From: Bacteroidales bacterium
GTDB lineage: Bacteria; Bacteroidota; Bacteroidia; Bacteroidales; UBA3824
Length of the DNA stretch: 64,000 bases
Direction: 5' to 3'
NCBI GenBank assembly: GCA_017541145.1
Contig: JAFXZT010000137.1
Coordinates: 45,078 to 109,077, forward strand
The notes beneath the pieces are model-generated. The model did no database searches. It saw nothing but the letters and a program-made list of their open reading frames with translations, and was not told the origin of the DNA. Shown here piece after piece: positions 53,256 through 61,781 of the stretch; position 1 is the first letter of the stretch, and the number at the start of each line of letters is the position of its first letter. Position numbers and translations under genes: made by a program.

Positions 53256-54812
53256 CTATATCACTGCCTCGTAAATCCTCTTGCCGTTATGCTCAATCCA
53301 TTCGGGTTTTTCCTGTACCACTTTTTCCTTTAAGAAAGAGAACGTAACAAGATAACCTTCTTCGAGATTGCGGGTTTCGAGGTATTCTGAAAGTTGGTCA
53401 CGACCCGAAAGTTCGTATTCCGTGCCATGCCAAATTTTCAACTCCACAACGTATTCCTTGTGGTTGTAGGTGATTACCAAGTCCATACGGCTGCCGTCGT
53501 CGTTTTCTGGTTCTGAATAATAAAATCCCGTGCCGTTGATTATCGGCTTCAAAAAACAGATGAACATAAAACGTCCTTCGCGTTCAAGAAACTCGTCTTC
53601 TTTGTCGTGCTTTTTAGATACCAAGTCTTTGAAACGGTTGATAATCAGCGGCATATTCAAGTCGCCTTGCTTGGTTAGGTAAGCCTTTGCCCCAACTTTG
53701 TCGTAAAATGCGTTGAGGGTGTTTTCCGAGATAAAATAGTTGATAAGTATCTGTTGGAAAATCAGATTGTGGATTTCCACTTTGCCGTCTTTGTTGGCTT
53801 TTATGATGGAAAACATATTGGCAAAGTCCATAGTCGGGTTGTTGACATCCATAGAAACCACTAAATTTTCCATCAGCACCGCCCTTATAAAAGCCTTCAA
53901 TTTAGGATAAAGGGCAAGATTGTTGGTCATATTTTCCGACAGATTGGTTTTTTTTGCGATGATGTTTTTAGCCGCTTGAAGAACGCCGTCCTTTGTCCAA
54001 TCTCGGTCTAAATTCTCGTCAATTTCCTTGCAAACACCGCTCACCAAAACGGGGTAGCCCGAAGTGTATTTGAAAATTTCCTCAGAAATCTCCTTGATGT
54101 CGAATCCGATATGGTTTTCGTTCTCGTAATCAACAAGCATTGTACTGATTTCCTGCGGATTAAAAGCCATATCGAGTTTGTAGTCGGCGGCAACGTTCCA
54201 CGGCGAATTGTATTTGTGATCTTCCTCGGGACGGGTTTTTATTTTCATACTTTTGATGTCGTAAACACCAGCAAGAATCACCGACCAAAAGGTGGAGTTG
54301 TATTTTTTGGTTCTTTCGCGTTCCAAATAAAGATTTCTGAGCATCGACAAGAAGTTGAGAAACAACTCATTATCAAGGCTTTTATCCACTTCGTCGATTG
54401 TAAGTACGACATTTTTGCCTATTGACTCGCAAAATTCAACAATTTTCAGCGAAAAACATTTGAAATCAATGACTTCAAACGATTTAGCCTTTGCCCAATA
54501 ATTATTCACGGCTTGACAACCACATTCAGTCGTCGCCAAATTTTCGCAAAAATAGTCATAAAACGTTTTGGTACTCAACCAATTGGCTTTGTCCGTAGTC
54601 TCAAAACTAATAGGAATCACCAAATATCTGTCGCTCAAATTGTTGTAAATCCAATTGAGCGAAGTGCTTTTCCCGAACTGACGCGCACGGTTGATGGTGA
54701 AATAGTTTCCGATGTCTATGAGACGTTCAAAAACCTTCATCTTATTGGTGGTGTCCACCATATAATGCTTCTCAGGGTCGCAAGTTACCGATGTATTGAA
54801 GTATTTTGCCAT
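53256..54812 (-). CDS. AAA-ATPase-like / PD-(D/E)XK nuclease-like protein, reverse-strand member
   Basis: 518 residues from the ATG at 54812 (start MAKYFNTS; the longer frame would cross its own promoter). Walker A NRARQFGKSTS near 42-52, Walker B NVVLTIDEVDKSL near 136, and a nuclease core SRMDLVITYNHKEYVVELKIW near 448-468. It is a separate branch of the family with the RxFGKS Walker A. It lies between pstS and pstC, in the opposite direction, and splits the transporter operon. Confidence 0.85.
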   Translation of the reverse strand: MAKYFNTSVTCDPEKHYMVDTTNKMKVFERLIDIGNYFTINRARQFGKSTSLNWIYNNLSDRYLVIPISFETTDKANWLSTKTFYDYFCENLATTECGCQAVNNYWAKAKSFEVIDFKCFSLKIVEFCESIGKNVVLTIDEVDKSLDNELFLNFLSMLRNLYLERERTKKYNSTFWSVILAGVYDIKSMKIKTRPEEDHKYNSPWNVAADYKLDMAFNPQEISTMLVDYENENHIGFDIKEISEEIFKYTSGYPVLVSGVCKEIDENLDRDWTKDGVLQAAKNIIAKKTNLSENMTNNLALYPKLKAFIRAVLMENLVVSMDVNNPTMDFANMFSIIKANKDGKVEIHNLIFQQILINYFISENTLNAFYDKVGAKAYLTKQGDLNMPLIINRFKDLVSKKHDKEDEFLEREGRFMFICFLKPIINGTGFYYSEPENDDGSRMDLVITYNHKEYVVELKIWHGTEYELSGRDQLSEYLETRNLEEGYLVTFSFLKEKVVQEKPEWIEHNGKRIYEAVI

Positions 54813-54838
54813 AATTCTTTCTCCAAAAATTGTAACTG

Positions 54839-54846
54839 CAAAGTTA
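54839..54846 (-). promoter_or_regulatory. -7 promoter box (TAACTTTG, minus strand) of the 53256-54812 gene
   Basis: CAAAGTTA on the plus strand, 27 bases upstream of the ATG at 54812 and only 26 bases from the first site of the divergent pstC element. Confidence 0.55.
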
Positions 54847-54871
54847 GCAAAAATTTCCGATAGCAAAAAAA

Positions 54872-54947
54872 TGCAAAACTCCATTTATTGAATTGCAATA
54901 CTCCACCGATTTTTTCTCGCCTCGTAACAACCACTGTTGTAATTTTG
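54872..54947 (+). promoter_or_regulatory. Shared two-site regulatory element and promoter of pstC (element E)
   Basis: Sites TGCAAAACTCCA (54872-54883) and TGCAATACTCCA (54894-54905), 22 bp apart, then CCGA; 34 nt to the full-consensus -7 box TAATTTTG (54940-54947). Confidence 0.8.
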
Positions 54948-54966
54948 CAACACATAAAAATTGAAA

Positions 54967-55857
54967 ATGACCAACAAATTTAGAATTATAAAAGACAAAA
55001 CAGCAAATGGAGTTATGATGGCAATCACCATAATCTCTATTATCTTTGTATTTGTAATGGGTATCGGATTGTATATCAAATCACAACCAATATTGGAAGA
55101 ACATTCTTTATGGGACCTTGTCAGCGCATCGTCATGGCAACCATTCAAAAATAATTTCGGCTTTTTGCCTTTTGTTATGGGAACAATTTGGGTAACCCTT
55201 ATTGCAATTATAATAGCCTTGCCATTGTCGCTTATGACCGCGGTATACTTGACTGAGTACGCCAAAAAACGTATTAAAAAGTTTGTTTTTCCGACACTTG
55301 ATATTTTAGCATCACTACCGAGCGTTATTTTCGGCGTTTGGGGTACAATTGTTATTGTACCGATAATTTCCGACCATATCGCACCAATTTTTTCCAATGA
55401 ATATTCTACGGGATACACAGTTTTGGCGGCGGGTATTGTACTGAGCCTTATGCTTGTACCGATTTTAGTAAGTTTGTTTGTGGAATTGTTTTCGTGTGTG
55501 CCCGATGACCTGAGAGCAGCGGCTTATTCTTTGGGCGCAACACGTTGGCAAACTGCAAAAAATGTCATCATAAAAAAATCAATTCCCGGTATTTTTGCGT
55601 CAGTAGTTCTTGCGGTTTCAAAAGCTTTAGGCGAAACAATCGCAGTATTAATGGTTTGCGGTTGTCTTCCTGAAGTTCCTCAAAAACTTTTCGATGCTTG
55701 TTATCCTTTACCGGCATTAATCGCAAATAATTACGGCGAAATGCTTTCATTGCCACTTTATGAATCAGCATTGATGTTTGCTGCATTGTTACTTTTTGTG
55801 GTAGTGATAATCTTTAACTTAGTTTCAAGACTGATTTTAAGGAAGATAGGTGAATAA
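54967..55857 (+). CDS. pstC: PstC-type ABC transporter permease
   Basis: 296 residues from ATG 54967. Six TM segments of the phosphate-type MetI-like permease: IISIIFVFVMGIGLYI, FVMGTIWVTLIAIIIALPLSL, and the EAA loop region DDLRAAAYSLGATRWQTAKNVI followed by SKALGETIAVLMVCG, which is the PstC signature (GETMAVLMVAG in E. coli). It has its own element-driven promoter and is separated from pstA by a minus-strand lipoprotein gene. Confidence 0.9.
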   Translation: MTNKFRIIKDKTANGVMMAITIISIIFVFVMGIGLYIKSQPILEEHSLWDLVSASSWQPFKNNFGFLPFVMGTIWVTLIAIIIALPLSLMTAVYLTEYAKKRIKKFVFPTLDILASLPSVIFGVWGTIVIVPIISDHIAPIFSNEYSTGYTVLAAGIVLSLMLVPILVSLFVELFSCVPDDLRAAAYSLGATRWQTAKNVIIKKSIPGIFASVVLAVSKALGETIAVLMVCGCLPEVPQKLFDACYPLPALIANNYGEMLSLPLYESALMFAALLLFVVVIIFNLVSRLILRKIGE

Positions 55858-55868
55858 ATTTCCACCTA

Positions 55869-56165
55869 TCATTTTTTTATACCGATTAATTTTACTACCG
55901 TATTTTTGATATTAGCAACAAGCGGTATTTTTTTAATATCATCCAAAATCGAATTATTAAACTTTCTGTCTGGTTCTATATTGTTAAAACAAATTCTGTT
56001 AGCATCCAAAGTCTTTATTAACAAACACTTATCATCAGTAATAATTAGAAGATGATCACCATCTAACAGTTCAGTTTGGTAATAAGAAGTCAAAACCTTG
56101 CGCGACATATCGCAACAAGATATCGAAATCAATACAACAATCAATATCAAAATTCTAAATATCAT
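55869..56165 (-). CDS. Small lipoprotein, function unknown
   Basis: 98 residues. The signal peptide ends in ISISCC (lipobox-like, Cys17 or Cys18). The mature part is a short beta-rich domain (TSYYQTELLDGDHLLIITDDKCLLIKTL). It lies between pstC and pstA in the opposite direction. Not recognised. Confidence 0.5.
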   Translation of the reverse strand: MIFRILILIVVLISISCCDMSRKVLTSYYQTELLDGDHLLIITDDKCLLIKTLDANRICFNNIEPDRKFNNSILDDIKKIPLVANIKNTVVKLIGIKK

Positions 56166-56345
56166 AACCGCAAAAATATAACATCATTAAAGACAAAAAA
56201 ACAATTAAATATTAAAATTCAATAACAAAATCTAAGCATTACTTTTTTTTTGACATCAAAATATCTTAGCCGCGAAACCTACTACGGAGAATCAATTTTT
56301 TTCAACAATAACGACTTAATCTTGTAAGAAAATTAAGCAAAAACT

Positions 56346-56421
56346 GCAAAACTCCATTTTTGAAAATGTAATATTCCACCGACTAACTTCGGGTGCGGAA
56401 AGTATTGTGTCGTAATTTTGC
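56346..56421 (+). promoter_or_regulatory. Shared two-site regulatory element and promoter of pstA (element F)
   Basis: Sites TGCAAAACTCCA (56346-56357) and TGTAATATTCCA (56368-56379), 22 bp apart, then CCGA; 34 nt to the full-consensus -7 box TAATTTTG (56414-56421). Confidence 0.8.
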
Positions 56422-56439
56422 AGCGAAAAAAATTGTATT

Positions 56440-57288
56440 ATGAAACCGAGTATTGTATTTGAAAAAATAGCCAAAGGCTTTATGATAATCTCCATTGCGG
56501 TGGTTTTCGTGATGGTTGCGAGCATTATCTACACGATTTTTAAGCGCGGATTCAGTTGCATAACGTGGGAGATGGTAACCTCGCTGCCTAAAGGCGGATT
56601 CTACATCGGCGGCGAAGGCGGCTTCCTCAACGCCACTGTCGGCTCGCTTTACATCGTAGTTTCTTCCACCATTATCGGACTGATTATCAGCATTCCCATA
56701 GTGTTTTACCTTAATGTTTTCAAGTCGCAGAAATCGCGTCTCGCATATTGGACGAGGCTTGCTTTCGACGTGCTTTACGGCATTCCGTCGATAGTTTACG
56801 GCGCATTTGCGTTTTCGTTGATGATTTACCTCGGCATCAGGACATCGCTTTTGGGCGGCATCATCGTGATAACTCTCTTGATAATACCGATTTTGATGCG
56901 TTCGATGGACGAAGTTGCGAGAAATTTTCCGCGCGATTTGTTGGAGGCGTCATATTCACTCGGAGCAACAAGATTGGAAACTATCGGCGTGGTTCTCAGA
57001 CAGATAGCACCCGGAATTGCAACGGCAACATTGCTTTCGGTAGGTCGTGCAATAGGCGACGCAGCGGGCGTGATGTTTACGGCGGGATTTTCGGATTCGA
57101 TACCCACGACACTTTCGCAACCGGCTGCAACTCTGCCGCTTAGCATATTCTTCCAACTGAGCGCACCTCAGGCGGAGGTTCAGAACAGAGCCTACGCCGC
57201 CGCTCTTGTTTTAACAATTATTGTGTTGGTAATCAGTCTTTTGGGACGTTTTATCACCAACCGTTTTTCAAAACACAAATTAAACTAA
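56440..57288 (+). CDS. pstA: PstA-type ABC transporter permease
   Basis: 282 residues, six TM segments. Family blocks include GGEGGFLNATVGSLYIVVSS, YGIPSIVYGAFAF (PstA-type VPSIVxG), the EAA loop RDLLEASYSLGATRLETIGVV, and GRAIGDAAGVMFTAGF (GETAPLLFTA in other PstA proteins; here GDAAGVMFTA). Cotranscribed with pstB, which starts 10 bases after it. Confidence 0.9.
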   Translation: MKPSIVFEKIAKGFMIISIAVVFVMVASIIYTIFKRGFSCITWEMVTSLPKGGFYIGGEGGFLNATVGSLYIVVSSTIIGLIISIPIVFYLNVFKSQKSRLAYWTRLAFDVLYGIPSIVYGAFAFSLMIYLGIRTSLLGGIIVITLLIIPILMRSMDEVARNFPRDLLEASYSLGATRLETIGVVLRQIAPGIATATLLSVGRAIGDAAGVMFTAGFSDSIPTTLSQPAATLPLSIFFQLSAPQAEVQNRAYAAALVLTIIVLVISLLGRFITNRFSKHKLN

Positions 57289-57298
57289 GAAAGATATT

Positions 57299-58147
57299 AT
57301 GTGGTTTAAAAATCTATTTTTGCGCAAGTTTTTGGCAAGCGACAGCAACGAGCCGTTTGTTGCCGACGAAAAATTCCAACACCCAGAAGAGGCAGCGGAA
57401 ATCAAGGTGGAAAATTTCAACCTTTGGATTGACAAATCGCACATTCTCAAAGATATAAACCTAACTATCCCAGCCAACAAAATCACTTGTATCATCGGTC
57501 CGTCGGGTTGTGGAAAGTCAACGCTTTTGAAGTCGTTCAACCGTCTGAACGATTCCATTGAGCACTTGAAAACTGACGGTAAGATAAAACTTGGCAACGA
57601 CGACATTGTAAACTGTTCTGAATCAGACCTTGTGGAACTCCGCCGCAAAATTGGACTTGTGCCGCAGCGTCCCACGCCGTTGCCGATGTCGATAATGAAC
57701 AACGTTGCATACGGCTGCAAGATTCACGGTATCAAAAAGATACGTCAGCTCCGCAAAATTGTCCGCCACTATCTCCGCGTGGTGGGACTTTGGGACGAGG
57801 TGAAAGACCGTCTCCGTTCTCCTGCCGTTCGTCTGTCGATTGGTCAGCAACAGCGTCTTTGCCTTGCGCGCAGCCTTGCCGTCGAGCCTGAATTTATCCT
57901 TGCCGACGAAGCCACATCAGCCCTCGACCCTGTTTCGAGCCGCATTGTGGAGGATCTGTTCGTAAAACTCAAAGAACATTATTCGATAATAATGGTAACT
58001 CATACTTTACGTCAGGCAATGCGCATCGCCGACTATGTCGTCTTCATTTATATGGGCGAAATCATTGAGGTCGGTGATGCTCGTGAAGTCTTCAAGAATC
58101 CCAAAAACGAACTGACCAAGAAGTATTTGCAGGGCGCGTTCAGTTGA
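57299..58147 (+). CDS. pstB: PstB-type ABC transporter ATPase
   Basis: 282 residues, about 30 longer at the N-terminus than usual PstB. Walker A GPSGCGKST at 67-75, the FNRLND block typical of PstB, GLVPQRPTPLPMSI Q-loop, signature LSIGQQQRL near 180 (Ile for the usual Gly), Walker B ILADEATSALDP near 200. The 3' end (LTKKYLQGAFS) has a partial copy at 38882-38906. Nuclease copy 3 starts its promoter 48 bases after the stop. Confidence 0.92.
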   Translation: MWFKNLFLRKFLASDSNEPFVADEKFQHPEEAAEIKVENFNLWIDKSHILKDINLTIPANKITCIIGPSGCGKSTLLKSFNRLNDSIEHLKTDGKIKLGNDDIVNCSESDLVELRRKIGLVPQRPTPLPMSIMNNVAYGCKIHGIKKIRQLRKIVRHYLRVVGLWDEVKDRLRSPAVRLSIGQQQRLCLARSLAVEPEFILADEATSALDPVSSRIVEDLFVKLKEHYSIIMVTHTLRQAMRIADYVVFIYMGEIIEVGDAREVFKNPKNELTKKYLQGAFS

Positions 58148-58194
58148 TTAATATTGAAAACAGAGATTTTTTTCCTGTTTTGACAAAAATAGTG

Positions 58195-58226
58195 TATCTT
58201 TGCGGTAGAAGAAAAACTTTTACCGC
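58195..58226 (+). promoter_or_regulatory. Promoter box plus start-codon-proximal hairpin, nuclease copy 3
   Basis: TATCTTTG (58195-58202); stem GCGGTAGAAG (58202-58211), loop AAAAA, CTTTTACCGC (58217-58226). The sixth stem pair is A-U here. The ATG begins at 58228. Confidence 0.7.
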
Positions 58227-58227
58227 A

Positions 58228-59817
58228 ATGAAACAACTACCTATCGGCATACAGACGTTTTCGGAGATAATCAACCGAAATATGGTATATGTGGACAAAA
58301 CCGAATTGATTTACAAGATGGTTTCGTCGCAGAAATACTATTTTCTTTCCCGTCCGCGAAGGTTCGGCAAATCGTTGCTAATTAGCACATTGCAGGCATA
58401 TTTTGAGGGGAAGAAAGATTTATTCAAAGGTTGCAAAATCGAAAACCTTGAAACCCAATGGGAACAATATCCCGTGGTGGATATTTCGTTTGCCAAATGC
58501 AAATCGGACAAGTTGGATGAGATTGTAAAATTCGTGTCAATTGAATTATCAAGACAAGAGTTCAAATACGGACTTGTTGACAAAGTAGAGACATCAAAAG
58601 GAAACGAGTCTGTTGACACAAATTTTAATGTACGTCTCAATAATATCATCGAATCCGCATTTCAACAGACCGGCAAACAGGTTGTTCTTCTTATCGACGA
58701 ATACGATGCATTGATGCTCAACACAATCACCGATTTGAAAGTTCAGGATGCTGTGCGCGTTCACATGAACAACCTCTTTTCGCCGATAAAAGATTTGGAC
58801 CCGAAACTGAAATTTGTGTTTATAACGGGAATCACCAAACTGAGCCAAATGTCGATTTTTTCAACTCTCAACAATTTAAAAGACATTTCGTTGAACCCAA
58901 AATTCGGTACTCTCTGCGGCATCACCGACCACGAACTTCAAACTACTTTGAAAGATTATGTTGACGAATTTGCCGAGGAATTGGATGTGGATTTTGCAAC
59001 AATGGTCTCGCTACTCAAACAGCGTTACGACGGCTATCATTTTGCTAAAAACTGCGACGGCGTGTTCAATCCGTTCAGTCTATTCAACGCATTAACTGAC
59101 AAGGATTTTCAGGATTATTGGGTGCGCACGTCCACACCGTCGTCGCTGATAGCATTGCTCAGGAAAAACGCCGGACTGCAAATCAACGAAATGGAGGGAA
59201 TTTTTATGAGTAGCGGACGTTTTGACGTGCCGATTGAGCGTGTAACCGACATCGTTCCGTTCCTCTATCAGAGCGGCTACCTTACAATCCAAAGTTACGA
59301 CAAGGATTTCAACCAATATATCATCGGCTTCCCTAATCAGGAGGTAAGAAACGGATTTTCAGAAAGTTTAATAAAAAATTACATCGAAGAGGACATCGGC
59401 TTCAACAACGATATTTTCCGCCGCTCGGTGGTAACCGCAATCAAGGAAGACAATCCCGAGATTCTTTTGCAACATCTACAAGATTTTTTGTGCAAAATTC
59501 CATACCCGAACGATGCCGCCAACACCCCGGAATGGTATTATCAAAACCTTTTGTATGCGATTTTGGCGACCTGCGGACTGAATATTCAATCAGAAATCCG
59601 CACTTCCGACGGACGCATTGATTTCGTATTGTTTTCTCCGAAATCAATTTTTCTTTTCGAGTTTAAACTCAACAAATCGGCGCAAGAAGCATTATCTCAA
59701 ATCGACGAAAAAGATTACGCCAGAAAGTTCTCGTTTGAGGACAGAAAAATTTGGAAAATCGGCGTGAACTTTTCAAGCGAAAAGAGGACTGTAGATGAAT
59801 GGAAGATTGAAAAATAA
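58228..59817 (+). CDS. AAA-ATPase-like / PD-(D/E)XK nuclease-like protein, copy 3
   Basis: 529 residues, start MKQLPIGIQTF. Same domain order as copy 1: Walker A SRPRRFGKSLL, Walker B VVLLIDEYDAL, nuclease core GRIDFVLFSP...FLFEFKLNK. N-terminal 36 residues resemble copy 2 (NRNMVYVDKTELIYKMVSSQKY); most of the rest is near identical to copy 1; residues about 220-310 are unlike both (LNPKFGTLCGITDHELQTTL; DGYHFAKNCDGVFNPFSLF). Such block-wise switching indicates recombination between copies. Confidence 0.9.
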   Translation: MKQLPIGIQTFSEIINRNMVYVDKTELIYKMVSSQKYYFLSRPRRFGKSLLISTLQAYFEGKKDLFKGCKIENLETQWEQYPVVDISFAKCKSDKLDEIVKFVSIELSRQEFKYGLVDKVETSKGNESVDTNFNVRLNNIIESAFQQTGKQVVLLIDEYDALMLNTITDLKVQDAVRVHMNNLFSPIKDLDPKLKFVFITGITKLSQMSIFSTLNNLKDISLNPKFGTLCGITDHELQTTLKDYVDEFAEELDVDFATMVSLLKQRYDGYHFAKNCDGVFNPFSLFNALTDKDFQDYWVRTSTPSSLIALLRKNAGLQINEMEGIFMSSGRFDVPIERVTDIVPFLYQSGYLTIQSYDKDFNQYIIGFPNQEVRNGFSESLIKNYIEEDIGFNNDIFRRSVVTAIKEDNPEILLQHLQDFLCKIPYPNDAANTPEWYYQNLLYAILATCGLNIQSEIRTSDGRIDFVLFSPKSIFLFEFKLNKSAQEALSQIDEKDYARKFSFEDRKIWKIGVNFSSEKRTVDEWKIEK

Positions 59818-59828
59818 TTAATGTAATT

Positions 59829-60593
59829 ATGGAAATTAACAGATTAAAACCATACCAAAGAGTTCTTTATAAAGAAGATGACTTGCCTGGTTGGAAAATG
59901 GCTTTGTTAATTGGTAATCAAAATATTATCGACAAAAAATGTAAAAAACTTTGGAAGAATTATATTATTTATCAGGGAGGTGAATGGGCAAATTTGACAG
60001 AAGATGATTATTCTTATCAACCTCCTGCTTGGATGATGCACCAAACTACTAATTTGGTATATTCCACAGAATTAGATAAATGGTTTTTGCCCGAAGAGAG
60101 CATTCCTATACCATCCTCTAAATGTTATAATACCAACGTGTTTAATATATCGTATGTTTTAGATGAAAATTTTAATACAGTATCAGAATTGAAATACCTC
60201 TATGAGGAATCATGTTGTAATAGTAATCATCCACACTTTAACTTGGAGGCAGAAACAACTGTAAAAACAAATACAGAAGATTACAACTTTACGTTTTTGT
60301 ATTCCAAGACTTAGAATAAAGATATTGATGTATTTTTGAACAATATTTCAAATGGGCATTTTGCAAAATTCATTATTGAGGAATATTATCAAATAAAAAT
60401 CTTAGTGTGGAGTAAAAATGGAATTTGTAGGGTTGTATTCCAAAATTATGATGGTGGAGATGTTAAAGTACCTATTCAATTTGAAATAGAAATTAATGAT
60501 TGTATATCTGTATTTAAAACATTTTTCAATAAATTGAAATCAGAATATGAATCATTAGAACGTCAAGTATTTGCAAACCTTAATAATGAATGA
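59829..60593 (+). pseudogene. Gene of unknown function split by an in-frame TAG
   Basis: The frame from ATG 59829 gives 161 residues to TAG 60312-60314 and then continues in the same frame, without another stop, for 92 more residues to TGA 60591-60593 (NKDIDVFLNNISNGHFAKFIIEEYY...). No start codon other than TTG 60336 is available for the second part, so a nonsense mutation in one 254-codon gene is the simplest reading. Composition is AT-rich. Family not recognised (PPAWMMHQTTN and WFLPEES are notable words). Confidence 0.5.
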
Positions 60594-60769
60594 CTTTTTA
60601 GGCATTTTTTAGCATATAATTTCACCAATAATATTTTTGCATAGAGCGTTTAGAGGGAAAAACTCGGGTGATGTTTTTTCTCCATAATAATGTCAACAGT
60701 CAATTTACCAATATAAACTTTCCACACAAAATACCAATTTTAGACATTTCTTCCAAAAAATTATTTTCT

Positions 60770-60801
60770 CTTGGTGAATTTTTCCAAGCTCTCTATCTTT
60801 G
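60770..60801 (+). promoter_or_regulatory. nifH promoter with CTTGG-N9-CCAAG dyad
   Basis: -7 box TATCTTTG (60794-60801), 39 bases before the ATG. A dyad CTTGG (60770-60774)/CCAAG (60784-60788) ends 5 bases before the box, where the -33 region would be, so a bound protein would compete with or contact polymerase. No -24/-12 (sigma-54) promoter is visible. The rest of 60594-60769 shows nothing definite. Confidence 0.5.
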
Positions 60802-60825
60802 CACCGTAATTAAAAACAAGTTTAA

Positions 60826-61689
<864 letters not shown>

Positions 61690-61710
61690 TACTTTTTTGA
61701 CCACGGAATG

Positions 61711-61757
61711 CACAGAAAACACAGACGAATTGATTCTTGTTTTCCGTGTTTTCTGTG
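61711..61757 (+). terminator. Hairpin between nifH and the NifX-like gene
   Basis: CACAGAAAACAC (61711-61722) pairs perfectly with GTGTTTTCTGTG (61746-61757); two further pairs lie inside an A-C mismatch. No strong U-tract follows, so partial termination or 3'-end protection of nifH mRNA is more likely than full stop. Confidence 0.55.
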
Positions 61758-61781
61758 TTAAATTTCAAAGACACCATAATT

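Noticed and set aside
54885..55418. A 177-codon minus-strand frame opposite pstC
   Set aside because: Shadow of the conserved permease; it would also cover the regulatory element E.
59829..60593. TAG read as pyrrolysine or suppressed stop
   Set aside because: Nothing in the window supports recoding (no pyl genes seen), and other genes in the window use TAG rarely but as ordinary stops; a mutation is simpler.
60681..60786. Repeated TCCA words upstream of nifH at 60721, 60752 and 60783 (31-base steps)
   Set aside because: The word is only 4-5 bases long and the flanks do not match the TGnAAnnYTnCA dyad; likely chance in AT-rich sequence.
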